Positions 11,391 through 22,954 are shown, counted from the stretch's first letter. The stretch is 64,000 bases of DNA from Isoetes taiwanensis (GCA_021234155.1 JAJEKV010000008.1:6784445-6848444), one strand, 5' to 3'. Translations and numbers: made by a program. Notes: generated by a model not told the origin, from the letters alone.

Positions 11391-12397
11391 AGTCAGAAAC
11401 TCTCCCTTATGTGGCCTCCATTATCCCAGTTGAATTGAGCCCAGTTTACTGGAACCATGAATGCTTCCACTCCCCTTTCAATTCCATTAGTTCTTATATA
11501 TATCTGCTGACTTTAAGCTTCATTCACCTCCAACAGTCTTTGTCCAAATTGATATGCTAAAACCTCTGCACTAGAAACTACCTTTTTAGATCTTTTTGAA
11601 GAAAAACTGACAATCCCACTGAGATGGAGCAGAATTCCACCAAAAAGTGGAAGAAGTAGTAAGAGATTGCAAGGTGCAAGCCCAACATTCCTACAGATGA
11701 TGTAATTGGAGAGGAGGAAAGGGTTCTGGAACAGATATATCAGAGCAACAGCAATAGTAACAGTCTTTACAGGAGAAATGGGAATGTTAATGGAAGCATG
11801 AGAAGAATGGAATGAAAAAAAGTATAGCAGGCTAAAATAATCCAAGGTAATGAGGAATTGGAAGAATCTAGAAAGAAAGCTAGAGATAGTAATAAGAAGA
11901 ATTGGGAGGTAGTGAAACATGGGAATATTAGAGTCTTGAACAAAGTATTCAATTGGCTTCTGGTAACAAAGAGAATACCCATCCCAATACTGACTTTGCG
12001 AGCACGAAAAATGATAGGATTCAAAAAAGGAAGGGCGTTTCTTTCAATGGGCTAGATCATATTGCTAAGTTCAATAAACATAACCCTACGACAAAATTAT
12101 ACTTTACGGATAATAGTTCTTTAAAGGGTAAGAAAGTCATGAATCTGGTTATGAGGACAGGAGTGAAGCAAAATTTAGATAAGAAAAGAGACTGTCAAAC
12201 TCAAATATATCAAATATACCCATATGGTGAAGAGCTATTTGGTTTAAGTGAGTGATTCTAGCAGAGACAATGACAACATAAGTGAGTACAGAGATGCTAA
12301 TCCTTTCTAGATTCTACAAGAGTGCTCAGATGTGGACTATGAAGCAACGATATTGGCAGGGGATAAAATTTTTAATTACTCAACAAGGGGGAATGTC
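11391..12397 (+). pseudogene. LINE ORF1 remnant, left half of a split LINE
   Basis: Degenerate ORF1 matching that of the nested LINE. VYWNHECFHSPFNSISSYIY aligns with CWNEDCFRSLFNSIGTYIS. In shifted frames FVQIDMLKPL aligns with FIQLDLSKDI, and LRWSRIPPK with LRWSGLPPQ just before the zinc-knuckle position. A basic, Asn/Lys-rich tail follows (frame 11953-12255). The block ends at 12,397 with ATGTC, directly against the LTR of the gypsy element; the right half of the same ORF resumes at 32,174. It abuts ORF2 of the previous LINE at about 11,390, an abnormal ORF2-then-ORF1 order, so a deletion or insertion joined two copies. Confidence 0.72.
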
Positions 12398-13403
12398 TGT
12401 GACGCTCCTCGAATCCATACGATGCTCCCATCGTATAAATACGGGAAATTCCCCTCCCATGGTGACTTCATCACCACGGAAAGGCCCTCCGTCTGACTCG
12501 AACCACTTATGATGGCCAAGTGTCCGAGTGAAGGACACAGAGGCGTCATTCATCCCACGCCTTCTATGGGAATCCGATATAGCAGAAGCGTACATGCATG
12601 TTAGCACCTGGCAACAATACTAATAAATAATATACCACCACGAAGGGTGGCCCATCATCATCAAGACAAATAACAACAGAATACCAATATAACAAAGGAA
12701 ATGCACCATAAATTAGAGCTCTATCCTGGGCTCAGTCTCATGGTGATGCAAGTCACCAGGCTTGGGTGTATTTTGGCATGTGACCATGATGATAATTGTG
12801 CTCACCATAAACTCTCAACACAAGAGAAACAGAAAGAGAGCTATCCTTATACATCCATCCATCAATACCTTCGAATAGAACATAAAATAGAGATTAAGAA
12901 TACATCTATTCATACAAGGGTTAATCCTAGCTATCTTCTAAGCATACAAAGGGTTAATCCTATGACTATCTAGGAATCCAAGCTATCTACGTACTAACCA
13001 GAATCATAGCTAGATCTACTATTTCTCTCGTTCTCCATCCTTCTGGCTGGGGTAGGATTGAACAGCAGCTCCTCCCCCACCAATCCTCCCCAATTAGAAT
13101 TGGGGCAAATTGGGGTGGAAGCCCCAATTTTGGTGTCCCAAATTGGCAAGCCTACCTTGCCCAATCGATTTGGACCAGGTGGCAACTCTGGGTTGGTTAA
13201 TATTAACTAATTTAATATTTTAACCCCTTTTAGTATGAGGTTAAGCCCTAGATTCGAATTAGGATTTAGGGTTAAGTTTCCACCTTAATAATTAATGATT
13301 TACATAGCTAACGTTAGCTTATGAATAATTAATGATGCATTGATTATTCATAGTGACGTGTCACATATTCATACCCAAAAGGCATATAAATACGTGTGTC
13401 ACA
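12398..13403 (-). repeat. 3' LTR of the gypsy element (full-length form, 1,006 bp)
   Basis: On the + strand it runs from TGTGACGCTCC to GTGTGTCACA. It shares with the other LTR the stretches CATACGATGCTCCCATCGTA, GTGTCCGAGTGAAGGACACA and AGCGTACATGCATGTTAGCA, plus the terminal AAAAGGCATATAAATACG. The other LTR lacks about 650 bases from its middle, so this copy shows the complete length. Frames inside have no recognisable coding content. Confidence 0.8.
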
Positions 13404-13416
13404 TTCTCCCCACCTT
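13404..13416 (-). promoter_or_regulatory. Polypurine tract of the gypsy element
   Basis: Minus strand AAGGTGGGGAGAA directly precedes the TGTGAC start of the 3' LTR, the position and composition expected of the plus-strand DNA priming site. Confidence 0.65.
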
Positions 13417-14079
13417 GAAACCTTAGCATCAAGATTGTTCTTGCATTGGGCCAACACATGGCATGTTGGAGGCAAGTCACCCCACCTTTAAGAGGTAACG
13501 CGAAATTATAAGCCACACAAAAGTTGTCATGTTCAAAGTGATCAAGTTTGAAATGATGTGGAATGTGCAATTTAACTGCGCGAGAGTTGAACGGTAGTTA
13601 GTTTGAGCAACGTTATGTGGAGGGGGACATAACGAGACGGTGATATAAAAGATACATAGGTTCTCGATAGACCGTAGCCTATAGGGCCTAGCAGTTTACT
13701 AGGAAAAAAAAAAGACAACAAGAACATGGGCCCGCAATGGCCCTTAGAAGAAGCTGCAGATGCCAAGGTAAGCGCTTCTGGCATGCAGAATCGTAAGATA
13801 TCAATACTTACAAACTAATTTATATGTTGTGGTTGAAGGGACCACCCCATTTGAAGAAGAAAAAAATGAAGAAAGGGGAAACCTATCATGCCTAAGGCTT
13901 GCCATCCGTCTCGGCGTAAGGAATGGTAATGTTCCCATTATAGCCATAAACGAAGGCGTCCTATCATGCCTATATGTATGTCCCCATTCCTAGGATGCAT
14001 TTAGCCCAAACCCCCTGCATGAAGGCTAGACTACATGATCCCTGTCGGATCTAAGACGTATCGTTTTGCGTCGAAGCTA

Positions 14080-14350
14080 AAGTTGATGGCATCATTGGTC
14101 AAGCATCGAGGACTGATGTTGTATCCTCCTTCCGTAAGTGGGTCCACTTAACCAAGTAGGACAGGTGATGAGTATTGCTTGTCTATTTGTATGCACGATC
14201 GAGAAGTGCATGTGGAACTAGTTCCACTTGCTCGTCCATAATATCCAAGAGCATTTAGAATCCATATAGTATCTTAGGATCAAATGTATACTTCTCAAAA
14301 AGGCTTACGTGAAGGACATTATAGGCCTTCAGATACTTGAATCCTCAACA
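14080..14350 (-). pseudogene. Gypsy pol C-terminus (integrase end and chromodomain-like)
   Basis: Minus-strand reading with stops gives NVLHVSLFEKYTFDPKILYG and then HHLSYLVKWTHLRKEDTT. These resemble the common Ty3/gypsy integrase-end pattern (NVFHVSLL-KY--DP) and the following YLVKW---PEEDATWE of the chromodomain-like tail. It lies about 700 bp inside the 3' LTR, the correct place. Further toward the LTR, NLDAKVSRWGE runs into the polypurine tract. No reverse transcriptase or integrase core was found to its right before the nested LINE. Confidence 0.6.
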
Positions 14351-14995
14351 GAAGCTTGCATGTCGGTGAACACGTGGTGGGGTCAGCCATGAGGGTGATG
14401 AGTTCCGCAATGGTTGGAACTCTTTTGGAATCCATGACTATTGACTTCTTTATTTCACTATACTGATCGATCCATACCTCTCATTACTAGACTATTCATT
14501 CGTGTTATACCCTTATAGATATACGTTACAGTGACACTATATCACAGTATACCAAATTTAGAATCATTCTTTATTCACACACGTAGCTGATTATATATTA
14601 TACAGGGGCATAGATATAGACAACTTCTATTTCTTCTGTTAATGTAATACACACTTATAATTTTTGCACTGTTTAGTATAAACTCATTCTAATCATATTA
14701 ACTTCTGTCTATATGTCTATTATACTTCCCCTTCACTTTACAATTTGTTTTATTACAGTCTGCCCTAATTTAATTTCTTATCAAAATTTTGTTTTCTTAT
14801 TTCGTTATAGTTTTAACAACTCATATATTGCTATCCCCAGCGTTTTACATGCCCGTCACATTTATACTTATCCTTTAATATAATTATATATTGCACTATA
14901 TCTCATATTTTTACATATGTACTCTAACATTAATTACACACACGTTCTTCATCATTTATTATTCATAACCTTTTTATAATCATAATCTAAGTCAC
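14351..14995. other. AT-rich gypsy-internal sequence, no gene seen
   Basis: Low-complexity AT-rich sequence between the pol remnant and the nested LINE. No domain could be read on either strand. Confidence 0.4.
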
Positions 14996-15011
14996 GTTTT
15001 TCCTTCAATAG
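14996..15011. repeat. Target-site duplication of the nested LINE, 3' side
   Basis: GTTTTTCCTTCAATAG here and GTTTTTATTCAATAG at 22940-22954 flank the LINE. They differ by one substitution and one base of length. TSDs of 10-20 bases are usual for L1-like elements. Confidence 0.72.
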
Positions 15012-15036
15012 TTTTTTTTTTTTTTTTTTTTTTTTT
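15012..15036 (-). repeat. Poly-A tail of the nested LINE (T run on + strand)
   Basis: 25 uninterrupted T on the + strand at the 3' terminus of the minus-strand LINE, immediately beside the TSD. Confidence 0.85.
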
Positions 15037-15427
15037 GAGAGTAAGGGTAGATTTTTCCATTAATTAGATAAAGCCATACAATCCTTTTGTCCACCTATCA
15101 GGTATGACAATTGGAGAAAATTGATACTCTTTATGAGCATCAAGTAGAAGTAGTAAAAATAATATTCAAATAGAGGTAGCAGTAGATAAGAAGAGTAATA
15201 AAATCCAGTAGTAGACTTAAAGAACTTAAGTGTAGATCTACTCCTTTGGGTGACGTATGCAGTAAAAAGTCTTCAAGTTCCTGCTCTTAATTTCCTGTAA
15301 AAGCAAACAAAAAACCAACCATGATTTCACAAGAGCTGTTTTCTGGAAATCATAGAGATGAACATGGATGATAGAAATGATAGGATATGTAAAATGAAAT
15401 GGAAGGCTGTAATGAGGGATCAGAGGT

Positions 15428-15895
15428 TTAGATGTGGCTGCCAAGGTTGTTGTTAAACCATTCATTGTAGTGCTGGTAAAACTCTGCTGTAGAACCCAGA
15501 ATGTAACTGCCTTGCCCTTTATCATTTTGCATCAGTAGCTTTGTCAAACTTTCCTTCCCCATCAGAAGAAGAAGGGTACCATACAAGTCTGTCAACAGTT
15601 TATGGCTGTAGTACATTTCCCTGAACCTGCTCAACTGAGTTTCTGTCATACTGAAGTGAGTATTAAATAAGAACTCAAACAAGATGTGCATCTGCATGAA
15701 CTCTCGAGTATATATTTCTGCCCATACTGCTTCTTTTGTTCTAGAACTTTCAACCTCTTTCAAAAAATCATCTGTCAGCTCACACAATTGCTTCAGTGTT
15801 AACTTTTTCCCAACTTGTTGACTCTGATACATGGCTAATTCATAACTGTCAACATCTGTGTCCAGCTTTGTGGCACCTTCTCCCTTAAGAAACAT
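15428..15895 (-). CDS. LINE ORF3 candidate, 155 codons, overlaps ORF2 stop
   Basis: The frame is open over 208 codons (15428-16054). The first 53 lie over ORF2 in another frame and look hydrophobic by chance, so I take the Met at 15895. That ATG overlaps the ORF2 TAA (15885-15887) within the 11-nt string ATGTTTCTTAA, a layout compatible with termination-reinitiation. The product starts MFLKGEGATKLDTDVDSYEL. It looks mostly helical and rich in Leu, Glu, Lys and Thr, with no transmembrane segment, zinc motif or family I recognise. About 390 bp of 3' UTR follow to the poly-A tail. It could instead be a frameshifted C-terminal extension of ORF2. Coding status is inferred only from length and composition. 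Confidence 0.45.
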   Translation of the reverse strand: MFLKGEGATKLDTDVDSYELAMYQSQQVGKKLTLKQLCELTDDFLKEVESSRTKEAVWAEIYTREFMQMHILFEFLFNTHFSMTETQLSRFREMYYSHKLLTDLYGTLLLLMGKESLTKLLMQNDKGQGSYILGSTAEFYQHYNEWFNNNLGSHI

Positions 15896-18800
15896 TAAGT
15901 ATTCTGTGACAGTCAGAATATGGAGCATTAGAATCAATAGCATTGAGAAAAGACACAAACAAATCAAAATGGCCCCTGTATAGCCCAATAGAATTCCAGC
16001 AAGTATTATAACTGTCTCCAAATTTTCTTTTGTGGCACGTTGCAATGGCTTCAATATCTAATTGAAAATGCATTTTGATCCAGAAAATAGAGAGAGGTTT
16101 AGATGCATAGAGAACTCTATTTCTGGATTTCCAAATATTCCATAAGGCAGTGTGCACAAGAGTGTTTGCAAAAATGTCACCTTGTTGCAGGAATTGAATA
16201 ATATTACTGAAATTCTGTTTTTCAGAAATGAGCCAAGCTTATTTAGGAACCAAGCCCAGAAGGGTTTCAGTTTGGGACAAAGGAAAATATGCTGTAGATC
16301 CTCTTCCTGAAGACATCCAGAGCTACATATTGAGGTTACATTGCATCTTCTAGATAGGGAAACCAAGTTTGTTAGACTTTTATGAGCAATCAACCAAACG
16401 AAGAAGCAAATTTTAGGAGTACAAAATGACTTCCAAACATTTTCAAAAAGAGACTGAACTTGAGCTTGATCTAATGACCATTTCTGCAGAGCCTTTAGTG
16501 GAGCATCAGTCACATTAATCAAGGTATAAATTTCTTTGACTCTGTAAGCATGTTTACCATTTATGGAGCAACCAAGAGATTTACTGAAGTCACCATAATT
16601 ATTGAAGGAAGCCAAGATATTCTTAAAATGCAGAAAAAGCTTCTTATCACTAGAGGTACCCCTTAGAACAGTCTTCAGAGCAGTCCAAGTTATGAAAGTG
16701 TTATTCCTTCTGTAAAGATCTTTTATAGCAGTGATCCCTTTGTTAGACCATTTTCTGTAAATCTTAGGATGCTTAATGGCCATTGTATTTGAGAACTGAT
16801 CAGAGAAGATTGGTGACCAAAAAAGATCAGTGTTCATAGTGGCTTGATGAATATTGTCTCTCTGAAGCACAGGATGAATTTTATTCCAGGCCATTATTAG
16901 ATTTCTCATCAGAGGAGAAGTATTAGGAGCAGGGTGAATGACCACAAAAGCAGATTGAGAAAGGGAATGCTTAATAGAGGAATGTCCAGTAGGGTAGGAG
17001 CAATTAAGCCAGTACTCGATGAACTGGGATGCAGCAGAATTATTTCCCATGATAGTTCTCCAGATATATTTTCCTGCCAAAGAACAAGCCTGAAGGTGAA
17101 GATTTTTACAGCCAAGTCCCCCCAAATTTTTAGGCCTGGAGACAGAATTCCAATTAACCAGATGTGAACCATTCCAAATGAAATTTCTAATAACCTTTTC
17201 CAACTCAGAGTAAATTGATTTAGGAGCAATAAGAGCAGAAGAAAAGTACACATGAGAGGAAGCTAAAACAGAGTTTGCAATGATTGTCCTACCTACAAAA
17301 GATAGGCAATTCCTATAATTATTCAGTTTTCTTTTGATTCTTTGCAGGATAGGATCCCAAAGACCCTTTAAGTTTGGACTTAGAGAGAGAGGCATACCTA
17401 ATAATTTGGAAGCTTGATTAGGATTCAGAACTTGAATGTCACAAATATAAGACTGAGTGACATCTCCTATGATCTTACTTTTATCAATATTGAGATGAAC
17501 TCCTGATGCTGCAGAGAACTCCTTAAGGAGATCTAGAAAGGTATTGATATTGTTGGGATTGGAATCCAAGAATACAAAAGTGTCATCAGCATACTGTGAA
17601 ATTGTAAGCATATCCAAGTTATTAGGAAGAGATAAACCAGTTAACAGTCCAGAATTTTGCATATGGAGAACACATCTCGTGAGCATTTCAGCAATAATGA
17701 GAAAAAGATAAGGGGCCAAAGGGTAACCCTGTCTAACACCTCTTGCCAAGGGGAAGAAATTTGAAGGAGATCCATTGATCAAGACAGCAGAGTTGGACAT
17801 AGAATTTAGACCATGAATAAGAGATATGAGCTTGGTATGAAAACCCATTTTTTTGAGAGCAATGTCAATGAAATCCCAACTTACAGTATCAAAAGCTCTC
17901 TTAAAATCTAATTTGAGCAGAATGCAAGATTGATGGGAGATCCTATTCCAATGCAAGCCTTCCATAGCACTAATATAATTATCTAGGATAAATCTGTTTG
18001 GTAGAAATGCAGATTGATTGATACTTATATTTTTCTGGAGAAAAGCCCGGATCCTTCTAGCAATAATTTTGGCACAGAGTTTGTAAGAAGAATTGGTGAG
18101 AGAGATTGGTCTCCATTCATTGAAGTAAGTAGGATTATCCACCTTTGGCACTAAAGTAATGAAACCAACAGAAATGGAAGAGTGTAAATGATCAGAATTC
18201 CAAAACCCATGCACAAAGCCAATAATATCAGTTTTCATAATGTCCCAAAATTGAGAATAGAATTCTGGGGGGAAACCATCAGGACCAGGAGATTTGTTCT
18301 TGGAGAAGCTCAAAAGGGTTTTAAGACTTTCCTCCTCCCCAGGAATTGCAATTAGGGAGATATCCATAGAATCAATAGTATTTGGAAGAATAGAGTCCAA
18401 CTTAGCCATAAATTTATCCCTGTTTATTATATCAGTAGCAGTGAGATCATTGTCCTTGAAAAGGAAAGAGTAACTGTCATAGAAATACTTCTTGATCTCA
18501 TGATTCGAGCTGAGAGTAGTGCCAGAGTCATTGATTACATGACTTATAGAGTTCTTGAGAAGTCTGGACTTAGCTACTCGGAAGAAAAATTTAGAGCTCC
18601 CATGGTCAATCTCACTATTGTATTTGATTTTACATTTTATTGCAGAGAATCTAGCCTCCTTTTCCTCAATGGATTTAAGATGCCTCTCAATTAATTCCTC
18701 TGCTATGTGAAGACTAGAATTATATGGGTCAATTTGCAGCAGGGACCTCACATCTTTCATCTTATGAAGAAGACTTTCTTTTTCTTGAATCTTGGCCATA

Positions 18801-19756
18801 TTTTTATTTTTTGCCCAAGCCTTTATCCACTCTTTAGCCTTGTGGCGTGACGTTAAAATCTCTTCTTCTTCTTCTTCTTCTTTAGCCTTTTTTATTTTGG
18901 AATAGAAATTTTTCATGGATGTATTAGGTAGCATGGAATCAAGGGACCTGTAGAAATCAGAGAACTCTTCATGAAAAGAGTTGTTTTGAAGGAGAGAACA
19001 ATTAAATTTGAAGGGAAAATTTCTCTCCCTTGGGGGATTAAGCAGATGCTTGGTACAAAGAAATTGGGGCTGATGGTCCGAGATGGAAGTACCTTCATCA
19101 CTTATGACATAGCAATTATCCCAAAAATCAGAGTTTGGATTCGAGACATAGAATCTATCTAAGGCACAGAACACTCTGTCAAGATTTTTTTGTTTATTAG
19201 ACCAAGTATAAACAGAGGTAGAAGAAGGAATGTGAATGAGAGATGAATCAGAAATAAGATTATTCCAACTCACCCTCTCTGCCACAGACATATTGATTTT
19301 ATTTCCCAATTTCATATCCCAAGTAGGGGTATTATTAAAGTCACCTGCTAGAATCCAGTCAACAGAGGAATTTTGAGTGATCCAAGAATTGATATTGGGC
19401 CAAAGATTTTCTCTCTCCTTTGGACAGGTGGAGGCATACACATTTATGACTCCAAAGGAAATGTTGTTCACAGAGAAAGTGACAGACTGCCACATTTTAG
19501 AGAAACTATTGCAGAAGGAGACATGATGCAGGTTTTTCCAAATAATGGCCATTCCTCCTCTAGTACCATTAGCTTCAATCCAGATTGATGAGGAGCCTGG
19601 GTAAATCCAGTCTCCCAAATTAGAAGCTTCAAACTTAGGGAGTTTGAGTTTCTGGAGCATTATAATGTCTGCATCATACTGCCTAATTTGAGCAATGGCT
19701 CTCCTTCTCTTCAAAGGTCCTTTAGTACCTCTTAGATTCCAACTAAGAATCTTCAT
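15885..19756 (-). CDS. LINE ORF2: endonuclease, reverse transcriptase, zinc finger (one frameshift)
   Basis: The 1,232-codon frame 16058-19756 is followed, after a one-base shift near 16,150, by the true C-terminus in the frame ending at 15885 (ALWNIWKSRNRVLYASK, usual after the zinc finger). Residues 1-240 are an APE-type endonuclease: WNLRG, GDFNN and SDHQP are present, but the expected catalytic Glu of the LQE motif is Lys36. The reverse transcriptase follows: SPGPDGFPPEFY, EWRPISLTNSSYKL, motif A LKLDFKRAFDTVSW (second Asp about residue 623), motif B GVRQGYPLAPYLFL and motif C YADD (722-725). A zf-RVT-like Cys/His region (CTPKICFFVWLIAHKSL to HIFLCPKLKPFWAWF) closes it. The start lies 33 nt after the ORF1 stop. 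It performs target-primed reverse transcription in the nucleus. Confidence 0.9.
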
Positions 19757-19789
19757 TTATAGATGAGATAAGAAATAAATAGAGGGAAC

Positions 19790-22289
19790 TTATGTAGATC
19801 TCCCCAAATTTTTGCCAGCCTTTTTATTTCTCTGTTTAGATTTTTTGCTTCGAGTATTATTGGCAGGGGTGTTGGCATCCACCAATTTTAGCAATGTTTT
19901 GGAATGAGGCTTAGCCTTACAAAAAGAATCTCTCAAGAGCTCATCATCTCCCCAAGTATTATCCCCTAGATTTTCTTTATTAGAATCTAGATCTTTCTCA
20001 CTCTCACTATCAGAGGCACCCCCTGGAATAAACTCAAACATCCTGTTTACTGAGCTATCAAACAAGCATTTCTTAGCTGAATTATGAAAAGGTACTTGCC
20101 TGGGCACTTGAGCATCCATAAGAGAAGTATGAGGGTTGATGCAGATCTCGGGACTAAGACTTGGAGGAGTTTCAGAAACAACTTGGAGCTGATCTCGTTC
20201 TGGAGTATCTAATACCATTGCATTCTCTGAGAAACAGCCTGAGCAGCAGTCAACCTTTCCAACATCCTGGGCCTGAGTGCCAATATGAGTTGAGTTCATG
20301 CAGACTAACCCTTCCTGCAGTATGGCCATTTGTTGCTCTATATCTGCTGAGATGGACTGTCTCATTTGGTTCACAAGGGGAGGGGATATTTCAATATCAA
20401 TCAGAGGATGGAAATGAGATGGAGGAAATGAACATGGAGATTGGGGGGGTATGGGAACATCACTGAATGGAAATGAAGGAGTATCATGAAGTGAAGCAGG
20501 GATGTCATGATTTCCAGCAGACAACAATTGATCATCAAGGTTAGTATTTAAATCTGCAAGTACCTGAAACTGATTGGAGCAGAGAACCATGTTTTCTTGA
20601 TCAGGTTCATTTGAAATCACCAATGGAGATATTTTATCCCCTTTGTCCAAGTCGTGTTGGGGAAGAGTTGATGAAGAATTCTTACATTTATCCACTGCTA
20701 ATGTTTTCCTTTGTAGAGATTTAGAAATCTCACCTTGTTTCTCTAATTGTTTCTCTTGAGTTTTTGTAGAACCCAGGAGTTGAGATTTATTTGCATGGCT
20801 TTTCCTAATTAATAGATCTCCCTTACTGCTTTTTTGAAAATCCAATTTTGAAGACAGTTTGGAATTATTCAAGATTTTTGCATCTTGAATAATTCTATCA
20901 AGAGTTGAATGCAAATCTTCTGTTGATGTTGCTGACTGATCCATGGGGGCTTTCCCTTTTCCAATGTATTCACCATATTTCTGTATCACCTTTATTTCTG
21001 GAGGCTTTTTAAATATTCCTGTCAAAGCACTTTCATTTGAAATTGTTGCAGAATTATGATGGTCATGAGTTTGCTTTAACTTCTCCTTTTCCAATCTATT
21101 CTTATGGATTCTCCTTTGAGAACCATTGACCCTTTTCCAGCTGAAATCATTATGTTCATTTGCTTTTGATGCATTACCTAATAATGTCTTCACAGCTGTT
21201 TCATTTCTGTCTCGAGGCATAGCACTTCTGAATGCTATTGTTTCATGTGAGGATACAACTTTCTCAGCTTGACTCATACCCTTTAATGGAATTGTATTTA
21301 TTGTCATGTTTACCTGATTCTTAGAGCATGAACTGCAATTGTCATACCAAAAATGCCTGTTCTTACATGTTTGACATTGAGGAGGCAGACCTGACCACCT
21401 TAGTGATAGAGTTGACTTCTGTCCAAAAGCATCAAGGAAAGGAATTTGAGTTGGAATATCTTTGGAAAGGTCAAGTTGGATGAAGGCACGGGGTGGTCTC
21501 TCAGGGTAATATTCAGTGGAGATGTAGGTGCCAATGGAGTTAAATAAAGATCTGAAACAATCTTCATTCCAGCATGTAAAGTAGTAGAAGCAATGCATAA
21601 AGAGTCAAAGGATTTGGTGTCAAGTCTGGGATTCCATTTAAGAAAGGAGATTTGATAATTTTCAAATACCAGAGGACCATGGTTCAGAAAGAAATTTGCT
21701 GATCTTTTATTTTCACACTCAATCATGATGAATGGATAGTTTAGCCAGTAAATAGCTTTGATAAGAACACCTTTTTGGAGCTTTTGGCAGAAATTCCATA
21801 GCTTCCCTAGGTTAATGCCAGACTTGTTGACCTTAACTAGAATAGCAGTATCTTTAAGAATTGACATCTTTTCATGCACAGAGGGAAGATTTAAAGAAAT
21901 ACCATGATAGAGTGGTTGCTTGCTTCCATCAGCAGATCGGGTCTCCATTAAGGCTTGATCCAAAGCTTTGTCTGAGAGGACACTTCTAACTGGTTTTGGC
22001 ACCCTATAAGGCAATGGGATTTGAGTGTTTGGGTGCAAAATTGGAAGACGACCATAAAGATCCGGGTCCTTAGAAAGATTATCCCAGATTGGCACCTTAT
22101 GAGTTCTAGGGTGCATGATCTGATCAAAAGATAGAAGGTTAGCAAAATCACCAAAGAGCATACATTTTTTTGGATTTTCTTGGTAAAGACTTAACTGGTG
22201 AAGCAAGGGAGAGCTTTCGAGTCTTCAAGCTGAGCAAAATCGTGAAGAAAGGCTAGGAATTTAGGGCTAAAATTGGCTAGATTATCCAT
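19790..22289 (-). CDS. LINE ORF1: nucleic-acid-binding protein with zinc knuckle (two frameshifts)
   Basis: Starts at the Met in MDNLANFSPKFLAFLHDFAQ; the frame is continuous from that Met in the copy at 36309. It ends at 19790, about 830 codons. A DUF4283-like N-terminal domain runs through YWLNYPFIMIECENKRSANF, SLFNSIGTYIS and RAFIQLDLSKDIP. The zinc-knuckle-like CQTCKNRHFWYDNC follows, then a long Lys/Ser/Pro-rich tail ending in basic residues (SKKSKQRNKKAGK). Frameshifts occur near 22,215 and near 21,580. The fragment copy at 34.6-36.8 kb is intact at the first and carries a different one-base loss at the second. The family role is RNA binding and particle formation with ORF2. Confidence 0.83.
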
Positions 22290-22441
22290 TAAAAAGATCG
22301 GGGAAGAAAACAGAGACACGTGAGAAGGAAGTAAAAGGAGGGAGCGAGAAATTTGAAAGGAAAGAGGGAAAAGAAACAAATAGGGGAGAGGCAAATTGAA
22401 AGGAAATCAACTCAATCACTAAGAATTCAGGAAAGCACTCT

Positions 22442-22735
22442 TCATTGTCTTTGATCTGCCTCGGAATACAATTTGACTGTCAATTTTGAATCTGTCCAAT
22501 CACAATTTACTCTTAGTATAGCAGTTGCTTCAGTATTTTTGTTTCCAATGAATTCTTCCATTTCGATCTCAAATTCTTCACAGCTTGGAACAAATGTGTA
22601 TTCCAGATGAAAATTTTCCTCCGGGAAGAATTGATTTGTTATCAGAGAATGCCAAAGGCGAGTTGCAGATCCACACAGATATCCACAAGTTAGTCTGCCT
22701 TTATCCTGTAAAATTACAAAGATTTTAGTGTCCAT
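22442..22735 (-). CDS. Upstream LINE ORF (ORF0-like), 97 codons
   Basis: Sense-strand ORF in the LINE leader, ending about 150 nt before the ORF1 start. The product MDTKIFVILQDKGRLTCGYL... ends in SEADQRQ, is acidic, and looks like a compact alpha/beta protein. The copy at 36463-36756 keeps the frame without a break. The frame also stays open upstream of the Met back to about 22,880, without another ATG. No family recognised. It is not homologous by eye to ORF1 or ORF2. The sense orientation differs from primate L1 ORF0, which is antisense. Confidence 0.45.
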   Translation of the reverse strand: MDTKIFVILQDKGRLTCGYLCGSATRLWHSLITNQFFPEENFHLEYTFVPSCEEFEIEMEEFIGNKNTEATAILRVNCDWTDSKLTVKLYSEADQRQ

Positions 22736-22939
22736 TTGTAGATAATTTGGAGAGGATTCATATGGCAGTAGGCTCAGATTGCTAGCCCCTACAGGGCTAG
22801 CAGAAATCTCGATTGAATGAAGAGCTAGAAGAGCAGAATTTTCAAAATCCGAGCAAGAAGCAAGGCTTAACAGAAAAATGCACTAGAGGACAAAAATTCC
22901 AAGAAACTTGGCGCTCGAGCATTTTCGTTATCTGTCCCT

Positions 22940-22954
22940 GTTTTTATTCAATAG
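22940..22954. repeat. Target-site duplication of the nested LINE, 5' side
   Basis: GTTTTTATTCAATAG; partner of 14996-15011. Confidence 0.72.

Larger units (their letters stand above)
15012..22939 (-). mobile_element. Nested LINE (L1-like), nearly full length, 7.9 kb
   Basis: A minus-strand non-LTR element bounded by a 15-16 bp near-identical TSD. A 25-base T run at 15012-15036 is its poly-A tail. 5' to 3' it has a roughly 650-bp leader with a 97-codon ORF, ORF1 (RNA-binding type with zinc knuckle), ORF2 (endonuclease, reverse transcriptase, zinc finger) and a 155-codon ORF overlapping the ORF2 stop. Only a few one-base disruptions are visible: two in ORF1 and one near the end of ORF2. It sits inside the gypsy element, so it is younger than that. 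Part of it (20579-22766) was later copied to 34600-36787. Confidence 0.85.

Noticed and set aside
15895-16054. N-terminal 53 residues of the 208-codon frame as a membrane anchor of ORF3
   Set aside because: They overlap the conserved ORF2 C-terminus in another frame, so the hydrophobic stretch is most likely a by-product.
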